A stretch of 64,000 nt of DNA, taken from positions 1 to 64,000 of the forward strand of contig JALSJJ010000099.1 in the NCBI GenBank assembly GCA_026989375.1, in the 5' to 3' direction. The notes below the pieces were generated by a model, which did no database searches, was not told the origin of the DNA, and saw only the letters and a list, made by a program, of their open reading frames with translations. Origin of the DNA: Rhodothermus sp. (GTDB lineage: Bacteria > Bacteroidota > Rhodothermia > Rhodothermales > Rhodothermaceae). Shown in pieces: positions 52,680-62,494 of this stretch; the first letter of the stretch is position 1, and each line of letters starts with the position of its first letter. Position numbers and translations under genes: made by a program.

Positions 52680-54947
52680 TCAAAACTGCAGGCTGAACGA
52701 TAGGTTGGGCAGCGGGATAGGAATCTGCGGTACTTCATTGCGCTTGACCTCTCCCTCGTGGTTAAACTCAAAGAAGTAGAACCACAGGTTACGTCGAGCA
52801 TACGCGTTCAGCACCTGAAACTGCAGCGTATAGTCGGCCACGCCAAAAAAGCGCCCGTGGCGCGTCAGCCCTATGTCGAGCCGATGGTAAGCGGGCAGGC
52901 GTGCATTGTTGTAGCCGGGTGTCAGGATCACGTTGCGTGTGTCTGCGCCAAATGGATCACGCGTAAGCCGATACTGCCCCGCCGGCTCCGTGTAGGCCTG
53001 TCCGGTGGCGTACGTAAAGACCGATGAAAGTCGCCAGTGCCGTGACAGGTTAAAGCGGACTACCAGGTTCACGTCATGTGTGCGGTCGTACTTGGGTGGA
53101 TAGAACTGCGGACGGCCGCGTTCGTCGAGGTTAACACCCGGGAAGCGACGGCGCGTGCGGCTCCAGGTATACCCCAGCAGTCCAGTGAATCGTCCTACAG
53201 AGCGTTGCAAAAGGACTTCTACGCCATAGGCATACCCATCCCCTACCCGAAACAGGTCACGGTAAGCGAGCCCGGCCACGTTCGGCAGAAATGGATCAAA
53301 CTCGAACAGCGCGCGCATGGTGCGGTAGTAAGCTTCTGCTTCTACATTGACGCCCGTCACCGGCTCCCATTTGGTACCGATGACAAACTGGTCTCCCCAA
53401 GCCGGTTTTACCCCCTCGGCTACGGTCAGCCAGACGTCAAAAGCGGTGATCAGTTCGCTGGAGATAAGGGTCAGATATTGATAATAGCGTCCATAACCGG
53501 CCTGCAAGCGCAGGTTAGCACGCGGGCGGTATTCAATCGAAAGCCGCGGCTCCAGTCGCATATACCGCCCGCGCCCGAAATAACTCAATCGGAGTCCTCC
53601 CTGCAATACCCAGAAGGCTGAGGGTCGGAACGTTTCCTGCAAATACAGGGCCCCATAGAAGGCATCAATCGAAGCCCGCATCCCCGCTTCTTCATCAAAC
53701 CAATCCTGCAATCGAAAGCGAAACAGTCCACTCCAGTAGCCCAGCTTAAGGGTATGCTTTTCGTCTGGAAAATACTCGAAGTCACCGCGCACGGACCAGT
53801 CTGTTACTGTGTTCCTGCGCTCAAAAGGCGTACCGGCCAGTTCGAAGGTTGGCAGGCTGAAATAGTAGGATCCGGTCAGCCGAAAACTCGCAAATAGCTT
53901 TTCGGAAAACAGGTGCGTCCATCCCGCTGTAGCCGTGCGGTTGCCGTAGGTGACGCGCAACTGGCTATCCTCCAGAAAAGGAAGCTGCAACACATCCTGC
54001 CCGGCGTAAAAAGCCAGTGAGAGCCGATCGTTGGCCGAAGCATCGATATTCAGTTTACTATTCAGATCATAAAAGTAAAACCGATCTGGCGCCCCCTCGA
54101 CGTTTTGCCGGCGCAGCACAGCCAGCAACGGTTCAATGGTCGAGCGTCGTACCGCGATCATCCAGGAGCCCCACCGGTAGGGGCCTTCCAGCATCAGACG
54201 TGAGGCCAGCATGCCGATACTCAGTCGGCCATGCGTCTCATAGCGATTGCCGTCTTTATTATAGACGTCCAGGACCGATCCCAGACGGCCGCCATATTCT
54301 GCTGGATAGGCCCCTTTGTAGAGCCTGACGTCCTTGATGGCGTCGGGGTTGAAAGTGGAAAAAAAGCCAAAGACATGCGTCGGATTATAGACGGTGGTGC
54401 CATCCAGCAAAATCAGCGTCTGGTCCGGGCTTCCGCCGCGCACGTACAGTCCACTGGAATAGTCGGAAGCGGCCTTGACCCCGGGCAGCAGTTGCAGCGT
54501 GCGGAATACGTCTGGCTCAAAAACTGCCGGAAGCTCCTGCACCAGGCGGGTTTCCACCTGGGTGACCCCCAGATTGCGGGCTTCCTCCAGCTCGCGTTCA
54601 GCGGTCACCACCACCGCATCCCCCGTTAACGGCTCGGGCTCCAGTGCAATATCCAGCCGCCGCGTCTCACCGGGTTGGAGCGTCAAAGTGCGTTGAAAAA
54701 GGCGGTATCCGAGATAGGATACGACCAATGTATAGGTACCGGGCGGAATTCCAGTCAGCGTAAAAAAACCGGCCGCGTTAGTGGCTGTGCCATATGTCGT
54801 GCCCTTGAGCACAACGTTGGCAAAAATCAGCGATTCACCCGTGGTGGCATCCCGAACGAATCCGTTGATCGTGGCCGGCTGCGCTCGACTCCCTACGGCC
54901 AGCAGCAACCCACCGATCAGGACAAACCAGCAGCCCCGCATGCCCAT
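52680..54947 (-). CDS. TonB-dependent outer-membrane receptor (carboxypeptidase-like N-domain)
   Basis: A 755-residue receptor with signal peptide (LIGGLLLAVGSRAQ), a carboxypeptidase-regulatory-like domain (INGFVRDATTGESLIFANV, TLTGIPPGTYTLVVSYLGY), a plug with LYVRGGSPDQTLILLDGTTVYNP and LYKGAYPAEYGGRLG, and a barrel ending PLPNLSFSLQF. The partner lipoprotein DUF4249 follows 3 bases on. The frame opens with TTG 54962; ATG 54947 and ATG 54941 are inside. The ligand is unknown; the shorter barrel and DUF4249 pairing distinguish it from the SusC type. Confidence 0.92.
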   Translation of the reverse strand: MGMRGCWFVLIGGLLLAVGSRAQPATINGFVRDATTGESLIFANVVLKGTTYGTATNAAGFFTLTGIPPGTYTLVVSYLGYRLFQRTLTLQPGETRRLDIALEPEPLTGDAVVVTAERELEEARNLGVTQVETRLVQELPAVFEPDVFRTLQLLPGVKAASDYSSGLYVRGGSPDQTLILLDGTTVYNPTHVFGFFSTFNPDAIKDVRLYKGAYPAEYGGRLGSVLDVYNKDGNRYETHGRLSIGMLASRLMLEGPYRWGSWMIAVRRSTIEPLLAVLRRQNVEGAPDRFYFYDLNSKLNIDASANDRLSLAFYAGQDVLQLPFLEDSQLRVTYGNRTATAGWTHLFSEKLFASFRLTGSYYFSLPTFELAGTPFERRNTVTDWSVRGDFEYFPDEKHTLKLGYWSGLFRFRLQDWFDEEAGMRASIDAFYGALYLQETFRPSAFWVLQGGLRLSYFGRGRYMRLEPRLSIEYRPRANLRLQAGYGRYYQYLTLISSELITAFDVWLTVAEGVKPAWGDQFVIGTKWEPVTGVNVEAEAYYRTMRALFEFDPFLPNVAGLAYRDLFRVGDGYAYGVEVLLQRSVGRFTGLLGYTWSRTRRRFPGVNLDERGRPQFYPPKYDRTHDVNLVVRFNLSRHWRLSSVFTYATGQAYTEPAGQYRLTRDPFGADTRNVILTPGYNNARLPAYHRLDIGLTRHGRFFGVADYTLQFQVLNAYARRNLWFYFFEFNHEGEVKRNEVPQIPIPLPNLSFSLQF

Positions 54948-55015
54948 CTTTATCAGGTTCAATCAGCCTGGCGTTGTCTTACGAAAAGATTTCCGGTCCG
55001 GTTGCCATGGTCATC

Positions 55016-55858
55016 CTACTCCCGGAGCAGTGCCCCTGCCCGATCTGGGTAGTCTGTAATCAAGCCGTCCACTCCCATACGTAACAATCGCCGCATGTCG
55101 CCGACGCGGTTGACTGTCCAGGGAATCAGGCGCATACCATGGGCATGAACAGCCGCTACCAGTTCCGTGGTGACCAGCCGATAGTCGGGGCCGTACACGT
55201 CCGGGACAAACCCCAGGCGTTCCAGTTGCTTTTCCAGGGGCCGGTGGTCTCGGCGTTCCACCAGCAACGACACGGCCAGTTCTGGAAACAACTGCCGAGC
55301 TATCTGGAGCACGCGCACATCGAAAGAAAGCAGTGTGGTGCGCGCTGTTACCTCACAGGCGGCTACCACTGCCTGGACCCGACGCACAAACGTCTCCGGA
55401 TCAGGCTGGTACGTGCCTTCCCATTCTGGCCGCGACTTGATCTCAATGCTGTAGCGCACAGGTGGCCGCCCCAGCTCGGCTGCATAGGCCTCAGCACGGT
55501 GCAGCACCTCCGCCAGACGCGGCTTAGGCGCCGGCACCGGCTCCTGATGGGGAAAGCGCGGATGTCGACGGCTCCCGCAATCAAACCGGGCAATCTCAGC
55601 ATAGCTCATGCGGTACAGGTTATAGCGCTTAAAAGGCCGCACCGGTCGCCCGCAAGGCTCCCGGCATAACGCGGCCGAAAACCAGGGCTCGTGTGAGACA
55701 ACCACCTCGCCATCGCCAGCAATCACCACATCCATCTCCAATGACGTGACGCCCAGTTCCAGTGCCCGGGCGAAAGCTGGCCATGTATTCTCTGGCCGTA
55801 ACCCCCGCGCCCCTCGATGCCCCTGAAGGTCAAATGAACGCCTTTGCATTACGCCCAT
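55016..55858 (-). CDS. Glycerophosphodiester phosphodiesterase
   Basis: A 280-residue GDPD-family TIM barrel that hydrolyses glycerophosphodiesters to sn-glycerol 3-phosphate and an alcohol. The catalytic start is present: LQGHRGARGLRPENTWPAF (HRG-x-PENT motif), then SLEMDVVIAGDGEVVVSHEP with the acidic metal ligands, and IEIKSRPEWEG later. There is no signal peptide, so it probably acts in the cytoplasm. It is 53 bases upstream of the TonB receptor on the same strand and divergent from gyrA. ATG 55849 is an alternative start. Confidence 0.9.
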   Translation of the reverse strand: MGVMQRRSFDLQGHRGARGLRPENTWPAFARALELGVTSLEMDVVIAGDGEVVVSHEPWFSAALCREPCGRPVRPFKRYNLYRMSYAEIARFDCGSRRHPRFPHQEPVPAPKPRLAEVLHRAEAYAAELGRPPVRYSIEIKSRPEWEGTYQPDPETFVRRVQAVVAACEVTARTTLLSFDVRVLQIARQLFPELAVSLLVERRDHRPLEKQLERLGFVPDVYGPDYRLVTTELVAAVHAHGMRLIPWTVNRVGDMRRLLRMGVDGLITDYPDRAGALLRE

Positions 55859-55956
55859 CTCATTTAGCCATAAATATAAATTTATTCAAGAGTTCTCCAG
55901 AAATAAAATGAAAACTTTTTTCATCTGAGGCGTTCGCTATTGGAGCAGCTTTTTGC

Positions 55957-55964
55957 TATTTTTG
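55957..55964 (+). promoter_or_regulatory. Likely gyrA -7 promoter box
   Basis: TATTTTTG fits TAnnTTTG exactly and lies 85 bases before the gyrA ATG in a markedly AT-rich leader. No convincing -33 TTG at 19-21 bp is visible; the nearest is 14 bp away, so the call rests on the -7 match alone. The gyrA start has no Shine-Dalgarno. Confidence 0.45.
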
Positions 55965-56048
55965 GTTGATTTTCCGTGTTTGCTCGACGTTTGAAGCCTT
56001 CTGTGTTTGTTTTTAATTGTCTAACAGAAATAATCTATTTACAAAAAA

Positions 56049-58607
56049 ATGGAGACAGAAAAACCTCGTATTATACCTGTCAATATTGAGGAGGAAATGA
56101 AATCCTCCTATATCGACTATTCTATGTCGGTCATTGTCGGCCGTGCGCTACCGGACGTACGCGATGGGCTCAAGCCAGTTCATCGTCGGGTGTTGTACGG
56201 CATGTACGAGCTTGGCCTGACCGCCAGTGCGTCTTACAAGAAAAGCGCTCGTATTGTCGGTGAAGTACTCGGCAAATACCACCCGCATGGCGACGCTGCT
56301 GTTTACGATACCATGGTACGGATGGCGCAGGACTTTGCCATGCGTTATCCGCTGGTTGACGGCCAGGGAAACTTTGGCTCGATTGATGGTGACAGTCCCG
56401 CCGCCATGCGCTATACGGAAGCCCGCCTGACGCGCCTGGCCGAAGAAATGCTCCGGGATATTGACAAAGACACGGTCGACTTCCAGGATAACTTCGACGG
56501 CTCGCTGAAAGAACCTGTCGTCCTTCCAGCCGCTCTTCCGAACCTGCTTGTCAATGGCGCCGACGGCATTGCCGTGGGCATGGCGACAAAGATTCCACCC
56601 CATAACCTGGGCGAGACCGTCGACGCGCTCATTGCCATGATCGATAATCCAGAGATCTCGCTCGAGGAGCTGATCAAGTATCTGCCGGCCCCGGATTTCC
56701 CCACCGGCGGCATTATTTACGGCTACAGTGGCGTGAAGGAGGCCTACGCCACCGGTCGCGGTCGCATCGTGATCCGGGCCCGGATGCATGAAGAAGAGGT
56801 TCGGCCGGGTCGCCAGGCACTTATCATTACGGAGATTCCCTATCAGGTCAACAAAAGCAGCCTGATTGAAAAAATCGCCCATCTGGTGCGGGAACGCCGC
56901 ATCGACGGCATCACAGACATCCGGGATGAAAGCGACCGGGAAGGCCTTCGGGTCGTGCTGGAGCTCCGCAAAGACGCCGTGCCGCTGGTGGTACAGAATC
57001 AGCTTTACAAATACACGCCCTGCCAGCAGACCTTCGGCGTCAACATGGTGGCGCTGGTAAACGGACGCCCACGCACGCTCACCCTGCGGGAACTCATGCG
57101 CCACTATCTGGACCACCGACACGAGGTGGTGACCCGGCGCACCCGCTTCGAGCTGCGTAAGGCCGAAGAACGTGCCCACATCCTGGAAGGCCTCAAGATT
57201 GCCCTGGACCACCTTGATCTTGTTATCAACATTATTCGCTACGCGGCCGATCCGGATGAGGCACGTCAGCGACTCATGGAGGGCGTACTGCCAGAGCAAC
57301 TCACCCCGGAACAGCGCGAGCGGCTGGGCCTCCCCGTTGAACAGCGCTCACATTTCACCCTCACCGAAGCCCAAGCCAATGCCATCCTGGCCCTCCGATT
57401 GAGCCGGTTGACCGGTCTCGAACGACAGAAAATCGAAGAAGAATACCGGACCCTGCTTCAGGAAATTGAACGTCTGCGAAGCATTCTGGCCAGTGAGCCC
57501 CTGCGCTGGCAGCTCATCCGGGAGGAACTTCTGGAACTGAAGCAAAAGTATGCCGATGCGCGGCGCACGGAAATTGACTATGCAGGCGGCGGCGAGTTTG
57601 CCATTGAAGATTTGATCGAAGACGAGCAGGTCGTGGTCACGCTGTCGCACCAGGGATTGATCAAGCGCACTTCGGCCCATATCTACCGACAGCAGGGGCG
57701 CGGCGGTGTAGGCATGAAAGCCAGCGGCATGCGCGAGGACGACTACATCGAACATCTGTTCGCCTGCAAAAACCATGACTATCTGCTCTTTTTCACCGAT
57801 CACGGCCGTTGCTACTGGCTGCGCGTCTACGATATCCCGGAAGGGAGCCGTACCAGTCTGGGGCGTTCCATTCGGAACCTGATTCAGATTGCACCGGACG
57901 ACCGCGTACGGGCTGTGCTGAATATCCGCAAAGAGGATTTTGAAAATCCAGACTTTCTGCACACGCACTATGTACTGATGGCCACCCGACAGGGGCTGGT
58001 CAAAAAGACTGCGCTGGCCGCTTTTAGCCGGCCACGTGCCGACGGCATCATTGCCATCGCATTTGCTGAGGGCGATGAGTTAATCGAAGCCACGCTGACC
58101 GACGGTCGTACTCACGTGCTTCTGGCTTCGTCAGGCGGACGCGTGGTGCGCTTTGACGAGTCCGATGTGCGTCCCATGGGGCGAAATACGCGCGGCGTAC
58201 GTGGCATCACGCTGGAAGCCGCCGAACAGGTCGTCGGTATGGTAGCTGTCCCCCCTGCGTCCGCGCCCTACATCCTCGCCATCAGTGCCCATGGCTACGG
58301 CAAGCGCACCCCTCTGGCAGAATATCCGCTCCATCGGCGGGGAGGCAAAGGTGTCTGGACCATAAAGATTACTCCCCGCACAGGCCGTCTGATTGCTATC
58401 AAAGCCGTACACGATGCGGACGATCTGATGATTATCACCCAGAATGGCCTGATGATTCGGCTGCACGTGGCCGATATCAGCTGCATGGGGCGCCATACCC
58501 AGGGCGTCCGACTGATTCAGCTCAAGCCCGGCGATGCTATCGCCGACGTCACACGCCTGGTTACTGAAGCACAGGCCGATGAAGCCATATCCGAACCGGC
58601 CGCCTGA
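56049..58607 (+). CDS. gyrA: DNA gyrase subunit A
   Basis: Supercoiling type II topoisomerase subunit. The 852-residue product has the catalytic Tyr122 in [10 protein letters not shown], the quinolone-resistance region [15 protein letters not shown], and a C-terminal beta-pinwheel with a GyrA-box-like QQGRGGVG around residue 555 and repeated blades. Numbering matches E. coli, so position 83, usually Ser, is Ala83, while Asp87 is kept; Ala at 83 lowers quinolone binding in E. coli gyrase. No gyrB is adjacent. The leader is AT-rich and the ATG lacks a Shine-Dalgarno, common for this phylum. Confidence 0.95.
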   Translation: METEKPRIIPVNIEEEMKSSYIDYSMSVIVGRALPDVRDGLKPVHRRVLYGMYELGLTASASYKKSARIVGEVLGKYHPHGDAAVYDTMVRMAQDFAMRYPLVDGQGNFGSIDGDSPAAMRYTEARLTRLAEEMLRDIDKDTVDFQDNFDGSLKEPVVLPAALPNLLVNGADGIAVGMATKIPPHNLGETVDALIAMIDNPEISLEELIKYLPAPDFPTGGIIYGYSGVKEAYATGRGRIVIRARMHEEEVRPGRQALIITEIPYQVNKSSLIEKIAHLVRERRIDGITDIRDESDREGLRVVLELRKDAVPLVVQNQLYKYTPCQQTFGVNMVALVNGRPRTLTLRELMRHYLDHRHEVVTRRTRFELRKAEERAHILEGLKIALDHLDLVINIIRYAADPDEARQRLMEGVLPEQLTPEQRERLGLPVEQRSHFTLTEAQANAILALRLSRLTGLERQKIEEEYRTLLQEIERLRSILASEPLRWQLIREELLELKQKYADARRTEIDYAGGGEFAIEDLIEDEQVVVTLSHQGLIKRTSAHIYRQQGRGGVGMKASGMREDDYIEHLFACKNHDYLLFFTDHGRCYWLRVYDIPEGSRTSLGRSIRNLIQIAPDDRVRAVLNIRKEDFENPDFLHTHYVLMATRQGLVKKTALAAFSRPRADGIIAIAFAEGDELIEATLTDGRTHVLLASSGGRVVRFDESDVRPMGRNTRGVRGITLEAAEQVVGMVAVPPASAPYILAISAHGYGKRTPLAEYPLHRRGGKGVWTIKITPRTGRLIAIKAVHDADDLMIITQNGLMIRLHVADISCMGRHTQGVRLIQLKPGDAIADVTRLVTEAQADEAISEPAA

Positions 58608-58639
58608 GTCGGCAGGCTATGCCCTCCGATTTATGACTG

Positions 58640-58673
58640 CGGCACCGTCTGCCGGCGGTGCCGTGGTTGTTTT
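58640..58673 (+). terminator. Putative terminator after gyrA
   Basis: CGGCACCG (58640-58647) pairs with CGGTGCCG (58656-58663) around an 8-nt loop, followed by TGGTTGTTTTA. The T-tract is interrupted, so termination is likely but not certain. Confidence 0.5.
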
Positions 58674-58833
58674 AGGCCAGCGTGGCGTCTACCTCACCGG
58701 TTTCTAACGCAATCCGGATACTTTTTGACCGCAGTCTCGGACACGATCGCTGAGCAGGAGGCCGCGCAAACTACCGGCACCCTGTAGCTCCTGTGTACTC
58801 CCGAGATCCAGCCGGCCTAACAGGGGACACTAA

Positions 58834-58864
58834 CAAAAAAGCCGGCCGTTTTCAGGCCGGCCTT
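58834..58864 (-). terminator. Terminator after lat
   Basis: GCCGGCC (58841-58847) pairs with GGCCGGC (58855-58861); on the minus strand the stem is followed by a run of U from the A-tract at 58835-58840. It lies just past the lat stop at 58882. Confidence 0.75.
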
Positions 58865-58881
58865 GAACAGTCCGGATCGTC

Positions 58882-60240
58882 TCAAGAAGTGGGATGCTGG
58901 CGTGCCACATACGCCAACGCCCGGTGTAGTCTTCGGAGTCCCTCATCGACGTCTGCTTCTGTGATAATCAGCGGCGGACGAAAGCGAATCGAGCGCTCTC
59001 CACAGCTCAGAATCAATACCCCTTCTTCCAGACTCCGCCGCTGGACAGCATCCCGAAAAGCCGACGACGGTAGATCAAATGCGCACATAAGCCCACGACC
59101 GCGGATGTTCGTCATAAAAGGATATGTCTCGGCCATCTCTTCCAGCCGACGCAGTAGATAGGCGCCCACACGCGCTGCATTCTCTACCAGACGATCTTCC
59201 TCAATGATCTCCAGGATCCGATCAAACCGAACCATGTCAACCAGATTGCCCCCCCAGGTGGAATTCAGTCGGCTCGACACATGGAACACGTTGTCCTCTA
59301 CCTCATCCAGCCGACGACCAGCCAGGATGCCACATACCTGTGTCTTCTTGCCAAAAGCGATGATATCGGGCTGCACACCAAGCGCCTGATGCGCCCAGAA
59401 GGCCCCGGTAATTCCAACACCTGTCTGCACCTCGTCAAAAATCAAGAGGGCATCGTTTTCATCGGCCAGTTCCCGAAGCGCCTGCAGAAACTCGGGCCGG
59501 AAGTGGTTGTCGCCTCCCTCGGCCTGAATGGGCTCGATGATAATGCAGGCAATGTCATCTTTGTACTCGTAAAAGTACTGTTTGGCCTGCCGAAGGGCCA
59601 GCTGTTCCAGCTCAATCGTGCGTTCCAGGTTTTCCGGGGTAAGCGGAAATGTCAGTTTCGGGTTGATAACGCGCGGCCAGTCGAACTTCGGGAAATACTG
59701 GGTTTTGCGCGGATCGAAGGTGTTCGTGAGCGAGAGCGTATAGCCAGAGCGACCATGGAAGGCCTGGTCGAAGTGCAATACTCGATGTCCCACTTCCCGA
59801 CGGTAGCCTTTGCGGAAGTTCTTACGTACCTTCCAGTCGAAGGCCGCCTTAAGCGCATTTTCCACCGCCAGCGCCCCGCCATCGATAAAGAACGCATAGG
59901 GTAGGTAGTCCGGAATGCCCACGCGTTCGAAGGTCTGGACAAACCGGGCCATGTGGATGGTATAGATATCCGAATTGGTAACCTTGTTAAGGGCTGCCTC
60001 CATCAAACGCCTTTTGAAATCCTCATCTTCCAGCATCTTGGGATGGTTCATCCCAACGGCGCTGGACGCAAAGAAGCCAAAAAAGTCGATCAACTCGCGT
60101 CCGGTAAGCTGATCATAAAGATGCACGCCCCGGCTCCGCTCCATGTCAAGCACGATCGGCAACCCGTCGGTAAGCAGGTGGCGGGCCAGAATGGGACGCA
60201 CTCTGTCGGGTGTGATCTGCTGCATCGTCACATGCTCCAT
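58882..60240 (-). CDS. lat: L-lysine 6-transaminase
   Basis: PLP-dependent aminotransferase that moves the epsilon-amino group of lysine to 2-oxoglutarate, giving allysine, from which piperideine and 2-aminoadipate arise. The 452-residue product has the LAT hallmarks ELIDFFGFFASSAVGMNHP, DGGALAVENALKAAFDWK, the Asp-containing LLIFDEVQTGVG and AFGKKTQVCGI with the PLP lysine, plus STWGGNLVDMVRF. No downstream dehydrogenase is adjacent, so whether it serves lysine breakdown or a product pathway is unknown. ATG 60240 and ATG 60225 are both possible; an 18-bp palindrome lies 31 bases upstream. Confidence 0.92.
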   Translation of the reverse strand: MEHVTMQQITPDRVRPILARHLLTDGLPIVLDMERSRGVHLYDQLTGRELIDFFGFFASSAVGMNHPKMLEDEDFKRRLMEAALNKVTNSDIYTIHMARFVQTFERVGIPDYLPYAFFIDGGALAVENALKAAFDWKVRKNFRKGYRREVGHRVLHFDQAFHGRSGYTLSLTNTFDPRKTQYFPKFDWPRVINPKLTFPLTPENLERTIELEQLALRQAKQYFYEYKDDIACIIIEPIQAEGGDNHFRPEFLQALRELADENDALLIFDEVQTGVGITGAFWAHQALGVQPDIIAFGKKTQVCGILAGRRLDEVEDNVFHVSSRLNSTWGGNLVDMVRFDRILEIIEEDRLVENAARVGAYLLRRLEEMAETYPFMTNIRGRGLMCAFDLPSSAFRDAVQRRSLEEGVLILSCGERSIRFRPPLIITEADVDEGLRRLHRALAYVARQHPTS

Positions 60241-60270
60241 AAGGCACGTTCTTCCGTTTGCTTGAGGATG

Positions 60271-60288
60271 CGTATTTTGCAAAATACG
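60271..60288. promoter_or_regulatory. Perfect 18-bp palindrome between lat and lipA
   Basis: CGTATTTTGCAAAATACG at 60271-60288 is fully self-complementary. It lies 31 bases upstream of lat ATG 60240 and about 170 bases upstream of lipA, so it is a likely operator for lat. It also contains TATTTTG, near the -7 consensus. GTATTTTGCAA recurs at 61690-61700 upstream of the Phd-like gene. Confidence 0.6.
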
Positions 60289-60456
60289 AAAACCACGCCA
60301 CTGGAATCAGAACGTAAAGCAGGGAAAACTTGAAAGATCAGCAAAAGACGCAGGGCCCGAGGGCCAGTGCCAGTGCATGATTGGTGGGATCATTTCGCCG
60401 CGAACCGTGTAGCCTCTCCGCGACTTGGACACCTGGATTTTTCAGCCACACGCACT

Positions 60457-61443
60457 ATGGCCGAGCAACACACTGAATCGCCCCGTCGTCGCTTTCTTCC
60501 GGGTGAAATTGAACTCAAGCGGGTACCCAAAGAACCCCTTTTTCCAAACGGCGATGGAGGACTTTTCGAGCTACCGGTGATTGATCCACCGCCGGTGGCC
60601 AACGAGCGGGGACGCCGGCCTGCCTGGCTGCGAGCCAAGTTGCCCTATGGCCCCACCTATCGGCGCGTGCTGGACATCGTCGAAACCCATCGGCTACACA
60701 CCGTCTGCCAGAGTGCCCGCTGCCCGAATATGGGCGAGTGCTGGACGGCCGGTACAGCGACGTTCATGATTCTGGGAAATGTGTGCACGCGCTCGTGTGG
60801 CTTTTGTGCCGTCAAAACCGGCCGACCAGATCCGGTAGACTGGGACGAGCCACGTCGCGTGGCCGAAGCCGTTCGGCTGATGGGCATCCGGCATGCCGTT
60901 GTTACTTCTGTCGACCGCGATGACCTGAAGGACGGCGGCGCTGCGCTGTTTGCCGAGACGATCCGTCAGATCCGCGCCCTCAACCCGGGCGTAACGGTTG
61001 AAGTGCTGATCCCGGACTTTCAGGGCAACTGGGATGCGCTGCAACTGGTGTTAGACGAACGCCCGGACATCCTCAACCATAATATTGAGACCGTGCCCCG
61101 TCTCTACCGCCGCGTGCGTCCCCAGGCCCGCTATGAACGCTCCCTGGAGCTACTCTGGCGTGCCAAACAGGCCGGCCTGCGTACGAAAAGCGGAATCATG
61201 GTTGGTCTGGGCGAGACCAAAGAAGAGGTGCTGGCCGTAATGGACGACTTCGTGCGGATTCGGCTCGATATCATGACGATTGGCCAGTACCTGCAACCCA
61301 CCCGAATGCACCTGCCTGTCGAGGAATTTGTGCATCCGGATGTCTTCCGCTGGTACAAAGAAATGGGCGAAGCCAAGGGCATCGGCCACGTCGAAAGCGG
61401 ACCGCTGGTGCGTTCTTCCTACCATGCTGAACGGCATGTGTGA
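60457..61443 (+). CDS. lipA: Lipoyl synthase
   Basis: Radical-SAM enzyme that inserts two sulfurs into octanoyl carrier domains to make lipoyl groups for 2-oxoacid dehydrogenases. The 328-residue product has the auxiliary cluster motif [12 protein letters not shown], the radical-SAM motif CTRSCGFC, the SAM-fold segments [13 protein letters not shown] and [12 protein letters not shown], and the C-terminal RSSY serine ligand (VRSSYHAE). The frame reaches back to 60367, but ATG 60457 fits the family start. There is no Shine-Dalgarno. No lipB is adjacent. Confidence 0.93.
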   Translation: MAEQHTESPRRRFLPGEIELKRVPKEPLFPNGDGGLFELPVIDPPPVANERGRRPAWLRAKLPYGPTYRRVLDIVETHRLHTVCQSARCPNMGECWTAGTATFMILGNVCTRSCGFCAVKTGRPDPVDWDEPRRVAEAVRLMGIRHAVVTSVDRDDLKDGGAALFAETIRQIRALNPGVTVEVLIPDFQGNWDALQLVLDERPDILNHNIETVPRLYRRVRPQARYERSLELLWRAKQAGLRTKSGIMVGLGETKEEVLAVMDDFVRIRLDIMTIGQYLQPTRMHLPVEEFVHPDVFRWYKEMGEAKGIGHVESGPLVRSSYHAERHV

Positions 61444-61452
61444 AGCAGACGC

Positions 61453-61674
61453 TCAACGCTTCGCCCGACGGTTGGTCCGCGACGAAGGCTCCTGCTCCCA
61501 GCGCGCGATAAGTTCCTGCCAGTAGGCCGGATCAAGGAGCACAGCTATGGCCCTGCCCTGCCGTTGGACAATCACCGGCCCGCGTGCCAGACGTGCTTTC
61601 AGGGCCGCAGTCGACTGTAAGCGAATCCTGGAAATTGCCACCGTCTCTACCGTCGCTTCAGGCTGGCGCTTCAT
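61453..61674 (-). CDS. Phd/YefM-like antitoxin (no toxin adjacent)
   Basis: A 73-residue protein. AISRIRLQSTAALKARLARGPVIVQRQGRAIAVLLDPAYWQELIAR has the Phd/YefM plan: an S-R-x-L-like DNA-binding start, a G-P-V-I-V strand, R-x-G-R-x-x-A-V-L and a helix after the YW. Phd-type antitoxins normally neutralise and co-repress a Doc, RelE or PIN toxin encoded next to them, but no toxin frame lies on either side; lipA and the DUF2892 gene are the neighbours. It may be an orphan regulator. The open frame reaches 61749; ATG 61674 is preferred. Confidence 0.7.
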   Translation of the reverse strand: MKRQPEATVETVAISRIRLQSTAALKARLARGPVIVQRQGRAIAVLLDPAYWQELIARWEQEPSSRTNRRAKR

Positions 61675-61837
61675 AGCTCCAGATAACCTGTATTTTGCAA
61701 TTGGTGTGTATGTACGCCATACCCGGCGTTTTTTGCCTTTCGTTACCATTTTATTACGCTTCGGATGGCTTTCTCTCGAAAATATCCTTTAGTTTACGGC
61801 TTGTACTGTATTGTTATAACAAAACATCCGCACTGTC

Positions 61838-62050
61838 ATGAAGCGGAACGTTGGGACAATCGATCGGGTGATTCGTATCGGAATTGCCCTGATAATTGGC
61901 GTGCTGTACCTTACCGGCCAGCTTAGCGGCACGGCCGCTGTTATTCTGGGTATTGTCGCCCTCATTCTTCTGATCACTGGACTGTTCGGGAGTTGTCCGC
62001 TATACGCGGCTCTGGGAATGTCCACCTGCCCGCGCAAAGCCAGCAGTTAG
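61838..62050 (+). CDS. DUF2892 (YgaP-like) membrane protein
   Basis: A 70-residue protein with MKRNVGTIDRVIRIGIALII at the start, two hydrophobic helices separated by a short loop and FGSCPLYAALGMSTC with two Cys, matching the DUF2892/YgaP inner-membrane domain. In YgaP this domain is fused to a rhodanese, which is absent here. The function is unknown; the conserved Cys might relate to sulfur handling. A 13-bp hairpin follows. Confidence 0.85.
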   Translation: MKRNVGTIDRVIRIGIALIIGVLYLTGQLSGTAAVILGIVALILLITGLFGSCPLYAALGMSTCPRKASS

Positions 62051-62075
62051 AGCAGCCTACACTTTCGCAGGCAAG

Positions 62076-62108
62076 CGGTACAGGCGCCCCGATAAGGCGC
62101 CTGTACCG
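62076..62108. terminator. Long perfect hairpin between convergent genes
   Basis: CGGTACAGGCGCC (62076-62088) pairs perfectly with GGCGCCTGTACCG (62096-62108), a 13-bp stem with a 7-nt loop. It stands between the DUF2892 stop and the SCP2 stop, as a bidirectional terminator would, but no T-run follows on either side. Confidence 0.5.
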
Positions 62109-62127
62109 ACTCACTCATCAGCAACGC

Positions 62128-62460
62128 TCATCCCATGCGAAAGAGCGATTGGAATTTCATGGCCATCGGCAATGAGCCGCTCACTTTGAGCTTGCCCATC
62201 ATCATCAACGTCATCGGGTTGGCCTCGCCGTTGTTGATTTTCAGCCAGTTCTCAGCGGAGGTAGTAACCGTGACGGTGGGATTTTCATGTTTCCCTTCTT
62301 TGATCTCCAGCGTCTTGTCTTTGATCATCAGATAATATTCGCCGCCCCCTTCACCGGTCAGGTTAAGTTGTACGACCCCTTCGACACCTTCGGCCTGGTC
62401 GGGCAAGAACCGATCTTTGTAGGATTCAAGCACTTCGGGAATGCTGTTGTACTTGGGCAT
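62128..62460 (-). CDS. SCP2 sterol-carrier-like domain protein
   Basis: A 110-residue single-domain SCP2 protein that probably binds acyl-CoA or other lipids. It has VQLNLTGEGGGEYYLMIKD, PTVTVTTSAENWLKINNGEANP and MGKLKVSGSLPMAMKF, the usual order of SCP2 strands and helix. The CaiB/BaiF transferase gene starts upstream, 34 bases before it, on the same strand. The two may be co-transcribed with the TetR gene at the window edge in an acyl-CoA pathway. Confidence 0.85.
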   Translation of the reverse strand: MPKYNSIPEVLESYKDRFLPDQAEGVEGVVQLNLTGEGGGEYYLMIKDKTLEIKEGKHENPTVTVTTSAENWLKINNGEANPMTLMMMGKLKVSGSLPMAMKFQSLFRMG

Positions 62461-62494
62461 GGCACGTGATACAGGTTGGTGATGATTTTTAGCT

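Noticed and set aside
56148-57299. 383-codon open frame opposite gyrA
   Set aside because: Antisense to gyrA; no similarity visible.
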